Positions 33,900-45,058 of a stretch of 64,000 nt of DNA are shown in pieces. The notes under the pieces were generated by a model, which did no database searches, was not told where the DNA came from, and saw only the letters and a program-made list of their open reading frames with translations. The DNA is taken from the NCBI RefSeq assembly GCF_002865645.1, contig NW_020194655.1, forward strand, positions 62,001-126,000, given 5' to 3'. The position numbers and the translations under genes were made by a program. The DNA is from Hyaloscypha bicolor E (Eukaryota > Ascomycota > Leotiomycetes > Helotiales > Hyaloscyphaceae). Every line of letters begins with the position of its first letter. The first letter of the stretch is position 1.

Positions 33900-35020
33900 A
33901 TTGGAGAAATTGCTGGTCAGAGAGGCATGTGGTTGGCAATGAATTGTTGTTATGAAGAAGGTGAGAAAGTAACATGCGGAGAGCGAGATCTTTAAACGAT
34001 TCGGCTTGGGGATGATCGTTTCCTACGCCCTGCGGCACGGTCAGGCGAAGCAGCCCGCTAACGAAGATCTATTCCTGAATCCACTGAATCCTTCCAGTCA
34101 GCCTCGCCGAATCCTTGCATAAGTGCGAAAATGCGCTAATGAGGCGCATGGCGCAAATTGGCAGCAATGTTATTCGGAATTGAGCCAATGAGAACGGTTA
34201 TGCTCAACCTAATCTGTGGCCATCCTTGGCGTGAAGGTTGAGCAATACCCCCTGAATCCCCACACTCGAAACACAGAGCCACGGCCGCAGGAACTGTACA
34301 GCCCTATGGCCACCGTCGAAAGACGCCTTCGCTCCATTGCTTTTCGCAGAGCGATCTGGCGAATGAAACGAGTCGGATCTGCGTATCGGATAAGGCAGTC
34401 AGACGGACTCCAGCCCCCAGGGGAAATTGGCGTCGATCGAAAAGGTCAAGAACCTTTGAAAGTGCTGCTCTCGAAGAACCATAGTTCTGGACACTACCAG
34501 GTTCAAAGAGCGACAGATCACATAGCATAATCTGCAAGCAAGAGTACTAAGCAGTCAACTCTTATTAAGCTCCACACCGCATTTGGAAAATGTGTCACGT
34601 GAAGATCACGTGTTGCGCCCTTGTTTTTCTCTAGGATGCTAAGCTCCACTTCCCCGCCCGCTGCCATGTTTCTCACAAAGTGACCTGGTTAGGAAAGAGT
34701 CCTCAGTTCCACCTCATCCTCTGCCCGCACTCGATAATTCTCCAGCATGCCAAGTCTAGATGCAACTCCGGAGTAAAGCGGACCTAACGGACGTGACGTC
34801 TACAACGCTCGTTTGTTAAAATGGATAACCTATCGCAAAGCGAAACATGATATTTTCACCGCGGATCTTTTATGCTTCTTGCAGCACCTACTGCACTTTT
34901 AAGTCGTGATTCTCAATGATCTGCCCCAGGCTGTTTTCGACTTCACTACTTTCCATTCTATCAAATTTATATACAAACTTCTTCTCGAGTTTCAACAATC
35001 TTCACAACTACGCAGACAAA
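33821..35020. promoter_or_regulatory. Divergent intergenic region with microsatellites
   Basis: Immediately upstream of the membrane protein gene is a (GA)n-(GT)n compound microsatellite at about 33849-33895, in its promoter or 5' UTR. CACGTGA occurs twice at 34596-34612. TTTATATACAAAC at 34966-34978 is a TATA-like box before the dehydrogenase ATG at 35021. No gene is supported between. Confidence 0.4.
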
Positions 35021-35141
35021 ATGATTGCTACTACATATCCGGAGCTCGGTGAAAAGACAGAAAGTTTGGAAGCGGCTGAGAAGTTTGCTGAGCAAATTCG
35101 TGGTAAGACAATTCTCGTCACAGGTGTGATATCGTGGAGGC

Positions 35142-38100
35142 CAGGCTTGGCAACGATACCTGAGGCATCGATTCGGTATCGATACTGGATGGTATTACTC
35201 AGGTATTACTAATATCGATACCGAATCGATTCTTATACCGCTTTCTACCCCGCACCCTTCAATTTTTACTCTCTTTACTTCTCTCACCTCACATTACGAT
35301 TCCATTCAGATTATACTCTCAAAATGTCTTCTCCATCTAAACTAGACTCTTCCTTTTTAGCTTCCGCTTCAGTAGAATTAATTTCGACTTCCCAGAATCA
35401 TACAAAATGGAGGTCTCCTGCTTAGAAGTACTATCGTTCTCCCACTAAGGAGGAGAACCAAGCTTATCTTTATTACACTTATTATACTAATTCAGAAAAA
35501 TCGCCATATAGTACTTCTATTACTCAGAATATAAAGAAGTACTTGAAAGGCCATTACCAGATTATTATTGAGAAGGTTTTGAGCAAGAACCAAGTAGCGG
35601 TTAATTTGCAATTAAAGCAATATTACTAACAAGTTACTAGAACGAGCGAGAGAGAGGAGCTTAATACCGAGATCCTGGAAGCCCATCTCAATAGCTTAAT
35701 TATTACTAAAGCTTTGATTTCTCTTATTATTATACGGAATTTGTCTTATACTCTCATTAAATAGCCAGAGTTCTATACCTTTTACTAACTACTAAACCGA
35801 GCTATTACGGGCAAAATTACGACTTCTCATTCAGGAATTACTAGTTCAATTAAAGAAGCTTGGGGAAAATATTAGAATACCATATAACAAGTACTCCAGG
35901 CTATACTCTTACTTATCTATATCTCTCTTAATATCTGGACTTCTCTAAATTAATAGCTTTTACTTGCGATCTATAACTACTTTACTACATATAATAGAAA
36001 GTAATAAAAGGCCCTTCTCACTTTAAAGAAAGTTTCTGGCCATAGCTCAGAGGCTCAAATAGCAGTTTTTTGGCTAGTTCTTCAAAATTACGATATTATT
36101 AATAAGCTTAGAGCTATTATAAGTAATAATAGTTCTATAAATAATATTCTTTATTATATAATTCAAAAAGAGCTAAAGAATATACTTGGCTTAAATTAGA
36201 AAGCAGATTACTAGTATATTTGCTATCTAGGCTATATTATTAATCTGATTATATAAGCCTTCTTATTTATAAATCAGGTTAGCTTAAAGAAGCTTAATTC
36301 GTATAATAAGTAAGAGCAAGCTAAAGCCTTTAATATAATAGAGGCAATAAGGGCCCAATTCAGGCTAATAGGTTCCTTTAGCTAAATATATAATATTATA
36401 GTTTATATTTATAAATTAGCTAGAAGAATAAAGAAGTTCCATATATTTATAGGAAGGCTAATTCTAATAAATAATCATATAAGATAAAATAGCTAGTATA
36501 AGATACTTCTTATATTACTTAACTTATGGCCTATAATAAAAAGGTATTATTAAGACTATAAGAAAAAGCTTAAGAAAAATATCTTGATTCCCAAAAATTA
36601 GAAAAAGCTTTATATAATTAAGAAGTTCCTTACTTCTTTTATATAAGCTACTTTTACTACTAAGGGCTCGACTTCTCTTAATTCTACCCTTTTTATAATA
36701 GATATTTTAATTAAATACCTTTAAGAAAAAAATATAAGTTTTCTTTTTCTATTATATAATTATACTAATTCTAATAGGCCAAATATTAGAAGAATAGAGA
36801 TCCAGAGAAAAAAGACTTTCTTTACTAAATTAAGGCAATATATAAGGTTCTAAATAATTATTATATAAAGACTAATATGTCTCTAGTTTATACTATTATA
36901 TTAATTTTAAATCCTTGTAATTATATAAGATATATTAAGATATATTAGCTAAAGAAATAGTCTAAACCAGTTCTAGTTAAGATTAAAAAGCTCTGGGAGA
37001 AGTATAAGGAAAGGGCTATAATTATACCTACTTTTCTAGCTTTTTCGTATAATAGCTCGTCTTATAAGATATTAGAACTAGATACTTTTAATCAAATTTC
37101 TATATCTTTCCGGATAATAGCTCGGCCTATAAGTTAAGATAAGTTTAAGGACTATAACTTACTAGTATTATATAATCCTAGTAAATAGGGAGCCCTTACT
37201 TAGTAGTATTAGGATATATAGAGGCAATACTAGCCAAGGCTCTCTTTTATAATTATTAATATCCTCTTTATTCCACTAATAAGTAATGAGCCAGAGAAAG
37301 TATTTTTAGGAAATTAATATATAATAGGCTAGAATAGGGCAAAAATAGAGGCAGAAACTATTAAGATATAAGAATATTTAAAGTATTAAAAAAAGAATAA
37401 AATTCTAAATATTTTCCTTAAAACTAGCTAGGGAAAAATCAAAAAAGAGCAAATATTAAGAGCTTAATATAGTCTATTAGGTATTATATAAAAGCCAGGC
37501 AATTATATAATATAAAGAAAGTAGTTCTATCTATTTATTTATAATAGAAGAAATACTCTAGCCAGGATAATATCCAGGCTTTAAAACCCGGCCACTTTAT
37601 ATAATTTGAGGGGGTTTAGGTTATCCTCTACTATTACTTTCTCCTCTATTATTATTAATATCTCGTATACTATAATAGGTCATATAACTATAATAAATAC
37701 AATTACTATATGCTCTATACTACTCTTCTCCAGGAACCCTTAAGCACTCCTCAAAAATGCCTTAACTATTTTAGTAAGCAGTATAAGAAGTACGGATATT
37801 AACTTAGCTATTATATTATTTAGTATAAATTATATAAAGTATAAAGAAGTAACTTATACTTATTAAATCAAGATTATATTAATAATCTCAGGAAAAAGCG
37901 GGATATTAAAGATATTAGGAGTATAGGGATCCTTAATTATAATATCTAAAGGGGCAGGATTAGCGATATTAAAGGTATTTTGCTATTAAGGGCTACTAGT
38001 AATAATAGATGGCTCTAGTTTATTACCTTCTATATAAAGGAAGTAATATACGTTATTATAGCTATTAAGACGAGTCCAGATTACTAGATCTTGCTGAGCT

Positions 38101-38483
38101 TGAGCTACTATCTTGACCAGTATATGTGTATATATGTGTATATGTATGTATATATAGGGGTAGGTAGAATGGAGGGTATGTGGAAAGTATTTGTAAATTG
38201 GAGAGAGGGTTGGGAGCTGAGAGCTTATTTTAAAGGTATCTGGATTATCGAAAATTAAAAATGGGAGTATAAATGACTCAGATTAAGCTATATTATATTA
38301 TATAAAGCTATAATTTACGTAGTTATTTGGTATAGTTCAGACGATGGCACCAAAATTAGCTGGGGCCTTAGAAATAGGGCAAAGTATTACTAAGAATCGA
38401 TTCGGTATCGATAGTATCGATACCTTACGATTCTGGCATTGATACGTATTAATACCGGAAATTAGGTATTTCTGCCAAGCCTG
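35142..38483 (+). mobile_element. hAT transposon, AT-rich and decayed
   Basis: Ends CAGGCTTGGCA and TGCCAAGCCTG, with a perfect 8-bp target duplication GTGGAGGC at 35134-35141 and 38484-38491. Subterminal copies of ATCGATTCGGTATCGATA occur near both ends in both orientations. The inside is strongly AT-rich and holds a transposase remnant. Ends, duplication length and coding remnant all agree with hAT. Confidence 0.92.
35324..37520 (+). pseudogene. hAT transposase remnant riddled with stops
   Basis: From the ATG at 35324 (MSSPSKLDSSFLASAS) the frame reads transposase-like sequence (TKWRSPA, TKEENQAYLYYTYYTNSEKS, NLSYTLI, GITSSIKEAW), with Trp and Gln codons replaced by TAG/TAA at many sites. 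The local richness in TA and lack of CpG-type codons fit RIP (C-to-T mutation of repeats). Limits at the 3' end are approximate. Not functional. Confidence 0.7.
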
Positions 38484-39062
38484 GTGGAGGCATCGGATTT
38501 TCAACCGTGAAGGCATTTGTAAGTAGTAAGCCCCGGCATTAGAACATTCAATACCAATTGGTGCCTCAACAAGGCCACACAATCTCCATCCCATCTCATC
38601 GTAGCGGGCCGCAACCCAACTAGAATCCAAGGAAGTATCGATGCGCTCAAAGTCAACTTTCCAAAAGTAGAACTAAGGTGCCTCGAGCTCGACCTCTCCA
38701 ACCAGAAATCAGTCCGTGAAGCGGCGGCAAAGGTTCTCACCTGGAAAGATGTTCCCACCATGGACATCCTCGTGAACAACGCCGCCGTGATGAACCTCCC
38801 AGAACGCATGCTCAACGAAGATGGAATCGAGACGCAATTTGCAACCAACCACGTCGGAAACTTGCTCTTCACCTGCCTCATCATTCCCAAGCTCTTCAAA
38901 GTTGCAGAAACCAGCCCGAGAGGTGCAACGCGAGTCATAAACGTCTCTTATCTGTCGTCAGTGGTAGCAGGAATGAGCTGGAGCGACATTAATTTCAACA
39001 AGATCAACAAAGCTTTGCCCGAAGCTGAGCAGCCGCCTTACAGCACACACACATTGGAGTGA

Positions 39063-39567
39063 AAGCACGCCACCACTTGGACCGTAGCCGCACCTGGCGA
39101 GGTTCCATATGACACAACGAGAACGAGCTCGCGCAAACGAGAAAACTCAAAACAGGAAATGTCTATATAGAAACCAATATCGAGACATTCGGCAGAAAAG
39201 TTTGAAACACAAATACGACTCAATGCTCATCCGTGACAATCGCAAGAGATTGTTCCCTAGAATTCTGCTGGCTTGGGAAACTTCATGCGGATCTTTACTT
39301 GAGGCGCGGCTTACTGAGCTTATCGAGCCCCTGGAAGTCATTTGCTCGTAAAGGGACCAACAAGACTTCCCGGCGATTCAAGGATTGTTACGTACCTACA
39401 AGGCTGAAAAAGCCCAATCTGCAATTTAGGATGGTTCTTTCCGTATCAGGTATACATGTGCCGCAATTTCGTCTCAGCTTTATGACCTGAGGGTAGTCGC
39501 TCGACAGCTTTCCAGCTTCTTTTTGAATTTTTGAATGAGATAGTCCGGACGATTCGATGAGCCACAC
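39063..39567. other. Short region between SDR remnant and NmrA-like gene
   Basis: No gene is supported. The SDR sequence ends abruptly at 39062, which may mark an old rearrangement. Confidence 0.35.
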
Positions 39568-40546
39568 TCATGACTTGCTTGTCTTCATCTCCTTCAACCA
39601 CATCTTAACTATTTCCTCCTGCTCTGTATCCGTCAATTCTTTCAGCCCCAACATCTCGTTCGCCGCCATATACCTGAAATCTCCACCATACCTCTCCCCA
39701 AGACAAAATGGAATATAAAAATTCATCATCTTGCTCTTATCTCCCTTCTCCAATGATTCAAATGCCTCCCTCGTCACAGTCTCAATATTGCTCTTTTTCT
39801 CCTCGAAGTTGAGACCCGAAAACTTCTCGGCTAACCTTGTCATCTTTCGCTCGCTCATTGCAGCTGAGTAGACATAAACGGCCTTATTCCTCGTCTTCAC
39901 AGCATACTCAGGCAGCAGACTCTTCGCTACACCTTCCCCAATCCTCTCAAGGGTAGTCGTGCAGACAATCTTCTCGCCATTATCATGAAGTACCGTGACT
40001 TTCGATTTAACACCCGGCCCCATCCAGCCCGAGAGCCAAATCACCGAAAGAAAGAAGGGACCGTTGTTGATGCTCGTCCACTCGATCATGCCCTCCTTCG
40101 CAATGTCCTCAACATATTTGCGAATCTCAATCTTGTTTGTGACAATCGGCAAGGCACGGGAGAGCTCATTTTCAAGATTCGTACTGAATTCAGAAGGCAC
40201 GATGCGTTTGACGCCTGCGGAGATGGCGGCGTTTATCCAGATCTTGTCAGTTGCAAGGCGGGGGTTTGGCATGGCGGAGACGACGACATCTTGGCCTTTG
40301 AATGCGGAAGTGAGGTCTAGCTCGCTGCTCAGATCGACTTTGAGGCTTTTTGCTGCTCCGTTGGGGATATTTGTGGAGTCCTTCCTCTGGACGGCCGTTA
40401 CAGTGAAGCCGGCATTGTTGAGGGCAATGAGGATCTTGGACCCAAGGTTGCCTGTTGCCTGGTTATGATGTTAGCCCAGACATTATGAGATAGATGAACC
40501 GAATTACTCCTAAGAGAGCAATGTTATGGAAAGTGGTGATTGACAT
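39568..40546 (-). CDS. NmrA-like / isoflavone-reductase-like NAD(P)-binding protein
   Basis: Exons 40546-40508 and 40458-39568, intron GTAATT..CCAG of 49 nt, 309 residues. The first exon carries ...IALLG and the second opens with ATGNLGSK, together the GxxGxxG dinucleotide-binding loop. VVVSAMPNP, KRIVPSEFS and a Lys in the IVTNKIEIRKYV helix follow the NmrA/PCBER pattern. These proteins are either small-molecule reductases or redox sensors that bind NAD(P) without catalysis; which one applies here is not decidable. Cytosolic, no signal peptide. Confidence 0.88.
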
Positions 40547-40751
40547 AATTAACTTGATGGTTGGATCTGGTGGATTCGATGGAAAGTTTGAAGATGGTGG
40601 CAGATACGACCATAAATAATGACGTACGAATGCTGGGTCGCAACTGAGGTAAAGACTGCTTATAGACAGCTTCGCAAAACTCAGGTTTCAAATGGTCCGC
40701 TTAAGAACATCCATGACATGGTGTCCGTGCCGACGTATTGAGCCAGTCTGC

Positions 40752-41091
40752 AGTCGGTCCGACATAATAATAACAAAATAGTCGGCCTTTTACGCCCACA
40801 ACAATTTTTCAACTATAATCCCGATAAACTAATATTAAGTAGTGCGATTATAGAGTAGTATAAGGCGAATAAAACGTATTAACTCGATTTTTTATATACT
40901 GGAAGTTAATTTATAATTGAATTTTAAAGTATATAAACTAGTTCTCTCGTAATAATAATAATATTAAATATTAGAGAATAATGAATTAATTATATAAAGA
41001 TAAAGGACAATTTTAATTAATACGATTTATACTAATTAGTATTATAGTAGGAGATTTTCTTTTTTGTTGTTCTTGTAGTATCGGACCGACT
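40752..41091. mobile_element. MITE with AGTCGGTCCGA ends
   Basis: Inverted ends AGTCGGTCCGA / TCGGACCGACT, with weaker similarity continuing inward (TAATAATAACAAAA vs its complement). The interior is about 340 bp of very AT-rich, non-coding DNA. A clear target duplication is not visible (CA on the left, TA on the right). The next MITE is inserted exactly at its right end. Confidence 0.6.
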
Positions 41092-41092
41092 A

Positions 41093-41223
41093 TCCCTTCA
41101 TCCGGTGAGACATTAGCTCGCTAGCGGCCGCATGCGAATATCCCCTTACAACCGTCTCCCTCCAATCAAGCATCCGCATTTATGCGGTCGCTAGCCCTGC
41201 CAATGTCTCACCGGACGAAGGGA
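41093..41223. mobile_element. Second copy of the TA-flanked TCCCTTCGTCCGG MITE
   Basis: 131 bp, ends TCCCTTCATCCGGTGAGACATTAGC and GCCAATGTCTCACCGGACGAAGGGA, between TA at 41091-41092 and 41224-41225. Same family as 8778-8920 with a different interior, as expected for MITEs. Confidence 0.85.
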
Positions 41224-41225
41224 TA

Positions 41226-41803
41226 GTAGTAGTACCTAGTTTATTCTTTCAACGGCATTTAAGGTGTAGCAAAGTCCGTGACCTCGAAACCCCACAGTCA
41301 TAGCCAGCACAGTGCGCGATTCTGACAAATCTGATACAAGAGAAAGGCAGCTGATCCATGAAAGCCAAGGATATTCAATCAATGGAACTCCGTATGGTCG
41401 AGCTGACAAACAAAAGGTGTCGAAGTGGCTACTTGTGGCCTTGAAGCTCGCGACGCAAAGTCCACAGGCCGAGGGGTCTTGGCGATTGGTGCAGGCGACG
41501 GCCCTAAAAACAACAGTTGATATAGCTTTCTTGAGTATCCTTGGTGAAAAGAGAATTTCGATAAGCCTGCCAGGGTCTGCTCACTCAAATTTCAGCTCTC
41601 CAACTTCATCGATGTACATCAAAGGCTTTATGGGCACTTTTCGTTCGAGAACAGTGCATCATTCCAACTCCATTTATGTCCCATATGTACGTCGACTCAT
41701 ATCGTACAATTAGCGTTCCCCATTCGGAGCAGAGTCTGCCAAAGCCCATAACACCGGAAACGCCAATTGACTGCCCATCAAATACGGTTTCCCCCGTCAA
41801 CGC
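41226..41803. other. Intergenic, no recognised gene
   Basis: A plus-strand frame at 41312-41713 shows no domain or homology signal. It is the 3' flank of the DUF423 gene. Confidence 0.35.
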
Positions 41804-42261
41804 TCATCTAGGGAATGGAATCCTCTTCCCGAAAGCCAATGCCACCCATCCTCCAATCAAACACAGCCCTCCCAAGGGTGTAACCGGCCCCAATGCTTTG
41901 AACCTCTGCGGGTCAAGCACAAGCAAGTATATGCCACCACTGAACATAGTCATGCCTGCTACGAACAAACTGGCTGCGAGTGTGTTTTTCGGGGCAACGG
42001 CGCTGGAGAGGAGGAGGACGCCGGAGTGAACGAGCTGTGGAAGGAACAATTGTGAGCATAAGATGTCTGACTAGAAGAGGAAAGACAAGAGTTTGAGAGA
42101 GAGGGGGAGAAGGGATGTACTTGGTAGTGAGCTGCTGTGTTCCAGTCCGCAATCCGCGCTGGGTCTGCGATCTTCTTCTTTAGGCCATGGGCGCCGAACG
42201 CACCGAGGGTGACGGAGGAGGCCCCGTAGATGCAGCCGAGTGTCCAAAAAGGGAGAGGCAT
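41804..42261 (-). CDS. DUF423 / TMEM256-like small membrane protein
   Basis: Exons 42261-42121 and 42034-41804, intron GTACAT..CCACAG of 86 nt, 123 residues. Typical DUF423 features: an N-terminal helix with GASSVTLGAFGAHGLK, AADWNTAAHYQ-type sequence (here ARIADWNTAAHYQLVHS), and three further membrane helices ending PLGGLCLIGGWVALAFG. The bacterial homologue is YgdD. The human homologue TMEM256 is small and membrane-bound; the role is unknown in all. The ATG at 42261 was chosen because the frame further upstream has no ATG. Confidence 0.9.
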
Positions 42262-42463
42262 TGTGCTGATGTGGATGATGTTCAATTGAGGTTCAGGTCA
42301 GACAGGTCTGACAAAGTACAAGTCGTCCTCGGAAGGTTTCCGCTGGAAGCCGATGGGATGACTAAGCTGGCCCACTTCACCTCACCACTCCTGAACCCCT
42401 TTTCATCTCGCTTGAATTTCGTGTTTAGATCTCGGAAAGATCTCTCGTCTTCTTTAACGTTCT

Positions 42464-43741
42464 TTACTTCGTTCTATAAACAATTTTCATCAGAGTTTCC
42501 GCCATATCAACTGCAAAGCCGGGGTCGTTAATATCCCTCATGTCCTCCACAACTTTTACACCAGTCCCCCTCAACCCTTCCTTGAGCGTCTCTGCAAGCA
42601 CTGCATCTGCATCTTGATCCTCAAACACCTGTCCAGGGGTAGCAATCATACTGACCCCTCTTCTCGGAATCCAAACCTCCACTTTCTCCCGCTCCCCCGC
42701 AAACCCCTTAATCTTCTCAACTATAAAATTTCCAATCATCCTACATTCCTCCCTTGTAGTCCTCATCAATGTGACGGTCGGATTATGCTCCAACAGCTTC
42801 CTCGCCTTATAGCTTCCTGGGACAGTGCCTTTTGGCCCAAAGTTCACCATATCCGTAGCTCCAACCGAGATGATGTTCGGAACTCCCTGTTTCAGCGCCG
42901 CTTCGAGTCGAGAGGAGCCTGCACTCATATTTCCACCACAAAGGCAGTCGCAAATCTCCGTTGTTGTGACGTCCAATACTGCGTCCAAGGTACCTTCAGA
43001 GACCATACGTTCCATTGCTTTCCCGCCGTGACCTGTGGCGTGAAAGACGAATACCTCCACTGGATATTTGGACGTAAGATATTCTCGGATGGTATCTACA
43101 CAAGGCGTCGTAACTCCAAACATCGTGACACCGACTCGCAACTTCCTTTCTGATTCGGGTTTGAGGTCTTTTTGGGCCAACATGCGCTTCTCATAGGCAG
43201 TACTCATGCCCAACATAGCAGCAGCAGCATTCCCCAACACATCCCTAAGCATCGCATTTGTCCCCGCGATGTCAACGACAGAATACATCATTGTGATGTC
43301 TGTTTCTCCCACAATAGGACCTGTGTCCCCGGATGCCACCGTACTCACAATAAGCTTTGGCATCCCGAGAGGTGCGACTTCTCTCATGACTGCTGAGACG
43401 AGTGAGGTCCCACCTGAACCTCCCGCGCTCAAAATCCCGTCCACGTCTCCTTTTCGTATGAGATGTTCCACGTATGCCGAAGTGCAGCGAGTCATGTACT
43501 TTATGATCTCTCCCCGTGGTGGGGATTTGAAGTCGAATGCATCTGCTGGGCCGTAACTTTTCACCAGGTCCGGTTGTGAGATTGTGATTGCTTCGTGATG
43601 GATTGGCGTGCGACCGCAGTCGATGAGGGTGATTTTAAGAGGCGTCGACGCATTCTGAGATAATTCTTGTAATTGTGATCGCAGGTAGAGGAATTCCTGC
43701 AGCTTCGTGTCCAGAGTACCGATGAGGATTAGATGCGGCAT
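42464..43741 (-). CDS. UPF0261 protein (N-terminal half of the Tm-1 architecture)
   Basis: A single exon of 425 residues from the ATG at 43741. UPF0261 hallmarks: LILIGTLDTKLQEF at the start, GILSAGGSGGTSLVS, STVASGDTGPIVGETDI, MFGVTTPCVDTIREYL, FHATGHGGKAMERM, LDVTTTEICD and a conserved GGNMSAGSSRLEAAL. The fold is two Rossmann-like domains; in tomato Tm-1 the equivalent N-terminal domain binds ATP and viral replication protein. In fungi and bacteria the biochemical role is unknown. It is divergently transcribed from the TIM-barrel gene that matches the other half of Tm-1, sharing a 427-bp promoter. Confidence 0.93.
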   Translation of the reverse strand: MPHLILIGTLDTKLQEFLYLRSQLQELSQNASTPLKITLIDCGRTPIHHEAITISQPDLVKSYGPADAFDFKSPPRGEIIKYMTRCTSAYVEHLIRKGDVDGILSAGGSGGTSLVSAVMREVAPLGMPKLIVSTVASGDTGPIVGETDITMMYSVVDIAGTNAMLRDVLGNAAAAMLGMSTAYEKRMLAQKDLKPESERKLRVGVTMFGVTTPCVDTIREYLTSKYPVEVFVFHATGHGGKAMERMVSEGTLDAVLDVTTTEICDCLCGGNMSAGSSRLEAALKQGVPNIISVGATDMVNFGPKGTVPGSYKARKLLEHNPTVTLMRTTREECRMIGNFIVEKIKGFAGEREKVEVWIPRRGVSMIATPGQVFEDQDADAVLAETLKEGLRGTGVKVVEDMRDINDPGFAVDMAETLMKIVYRTK

Positions 43742-44168
43742 TGTGTGTTCACCTTGACCGGGGTAAAGCTTATGAGAGAAAGGATATGAGCAGGTGGGTT
43801 TCGATAAGACGATGAAGAAAGGGAGATGCTTTCAACTCAAGTCATCAAACTTTCTAGATCGCCTAGGATAAAATACCTAATCATCTAGCATGTTGCCCCA
43901 CCATTACCCCGCTTTTGATGCTTAAGCGAATCGGAAATAGGGGCTGCCGACGTCGACCCATTTTTGCTGACGTCTTCGTGATCATCAAACTCCCTCAGCC
44001 TCAATTCTCAACTAGAACGTATATTAACATGTTCAAATTGATAACTCAGCAGAATTCGATTGAACTCTAGGCCCCACAGAGACTCTGTTCAGCAATACCC
44101 AAGTTGATTCATCTTAACCTCATCCAACCTTGTCATTGCAACCGTCTCTCACTCTCAAGATCCTAAAC
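43742..44168. promoter_or_regulatory. Shared bidirectional promoter of the Tm-1-like gene pair
   Basis: 427 bp separate two divergent ATGs whose products form one protein in other organisms. It contains GCTGACGTC at 43967-43975, a CRE/ATF-type site, and a similar CGACGTCGAC at 43950-43959. Both are candidates for joint control. Confidence 0.5.
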
Positions 44169-45058
44169 ATGGCACCACCAACAAACCGAGATGAAATCCT
44201 CTCCCGCTTCTGGAACCAAGTAAAGCAAGGGAAACCAATTGTTGGGGCAGGAGCAGGTATCTATCGTCACTCGTGATTTCAACCGTTCTGACACGAGAAA
44301 CAGGAATCGGCCTCTCTGCAAAATGCGCCGAAGCAGGCGGCAGCGACCTGATAATAATCTACAACTCAGGACGTTTCCGTATGGCAGGGCACGGCTCACT
44401 CGCCGGTCTTATGCCTTACAGCAACGCCAATGATGTCGTCGTCGATATGGCTCCCGAGATTCTCGCTGCCGTCAAGCACACCCCAGTCATCGCGGGGGTT
44501 TGTGGTACTGATCCGTTCAAAGATGTGCCGAGATTCTTGAAGCAACTGAAGGATATGGGCTTTGCGGGTGTGCAGAACTTCCCTACTGTTGGGTTGATTG
44601 ATGGGAATTTTAGGACTAGTCTTGAGGAGACAGGGATGGGATTTGGGAAGGAGGTCGAGATGATAAGAATGGCGAGCGAGATTGGAATTCTGACGACGCC
44701 GTATGTCTTTAATGTCCAAGAGGCAGAGATGATGGCCAATGCGGGTGCGGATGTTGTTGTCGCGCATATGGGGTTGACTACTTCGGGGACGATTGGAGCG
44801 AAGACTGGGAAGAGCTTGGAGCAGTGCGTTAAAGACGTTCAGGAGATTGTTGATACGGTAGTGAGGATTAAGAAGGAGACCATTATATTGTGTCATGGGG
44901 GACCTATTGCGGCCCCTGAGGATGCGGAGTTTATTCTGGGTCGTGTCAATGGCTTGCATGGGTTTTATGGTGCAAGCTCGATGGAGCGATTGCCGGTTGA
45001 GGAGGCAATTACGCGGATCACGAAGAGCTTCAAGAACATTTCTGTCGCGAAATCTTAA
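44169..45058 (+). CDS. TIM-barrel, PEP-hydrolase-like protein (C-terminal half of Tm-1 architecture)
   Basis: Exons 44169-44256 and 44304-45058, 280 residues; intron GTATCT..AAACAG of 47 nt. Features: [95 protein letters not shown] and [15 protein letters not shown]. This is the family annotated as TIM-barrel signal transduction protein or phosphoenolpyruvate hydrolase-like. Tm-1 of tomato carries it fused after UPF0261. Together with the neighbour it probably forms a complex or acts in one pathway (inference from fusion and pairing). Confidence 0.93.

Larger units (their letters stand above)
35021..39062 (+). pseudogene. Short-chain dehydrogenase/reductase split by a hAT transposon
   Basis: The 5' part (35021-35141) encodes an N-terminus ending in GKTILVTGV, the Rossmann strand and TGxxxGxG start. 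The 3' part resumes at 38492 with IGFSTVKAF, an intron at 38519-38573 (GTAAGT, AACAAG), then SHLIVAGRNP, LDLSNQKSVREAA, DILVNNAAVMN and VINVSYLSSV. These are classic SDR elements including NNA. A 3342-bp element lies between. Even without it the halves differ in frame by one base (around GTGATATCG). The frame ends at STHTLE-stop, before the catalytic YxxxK, so the gene is truncated as well. Confidence 0.85.
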
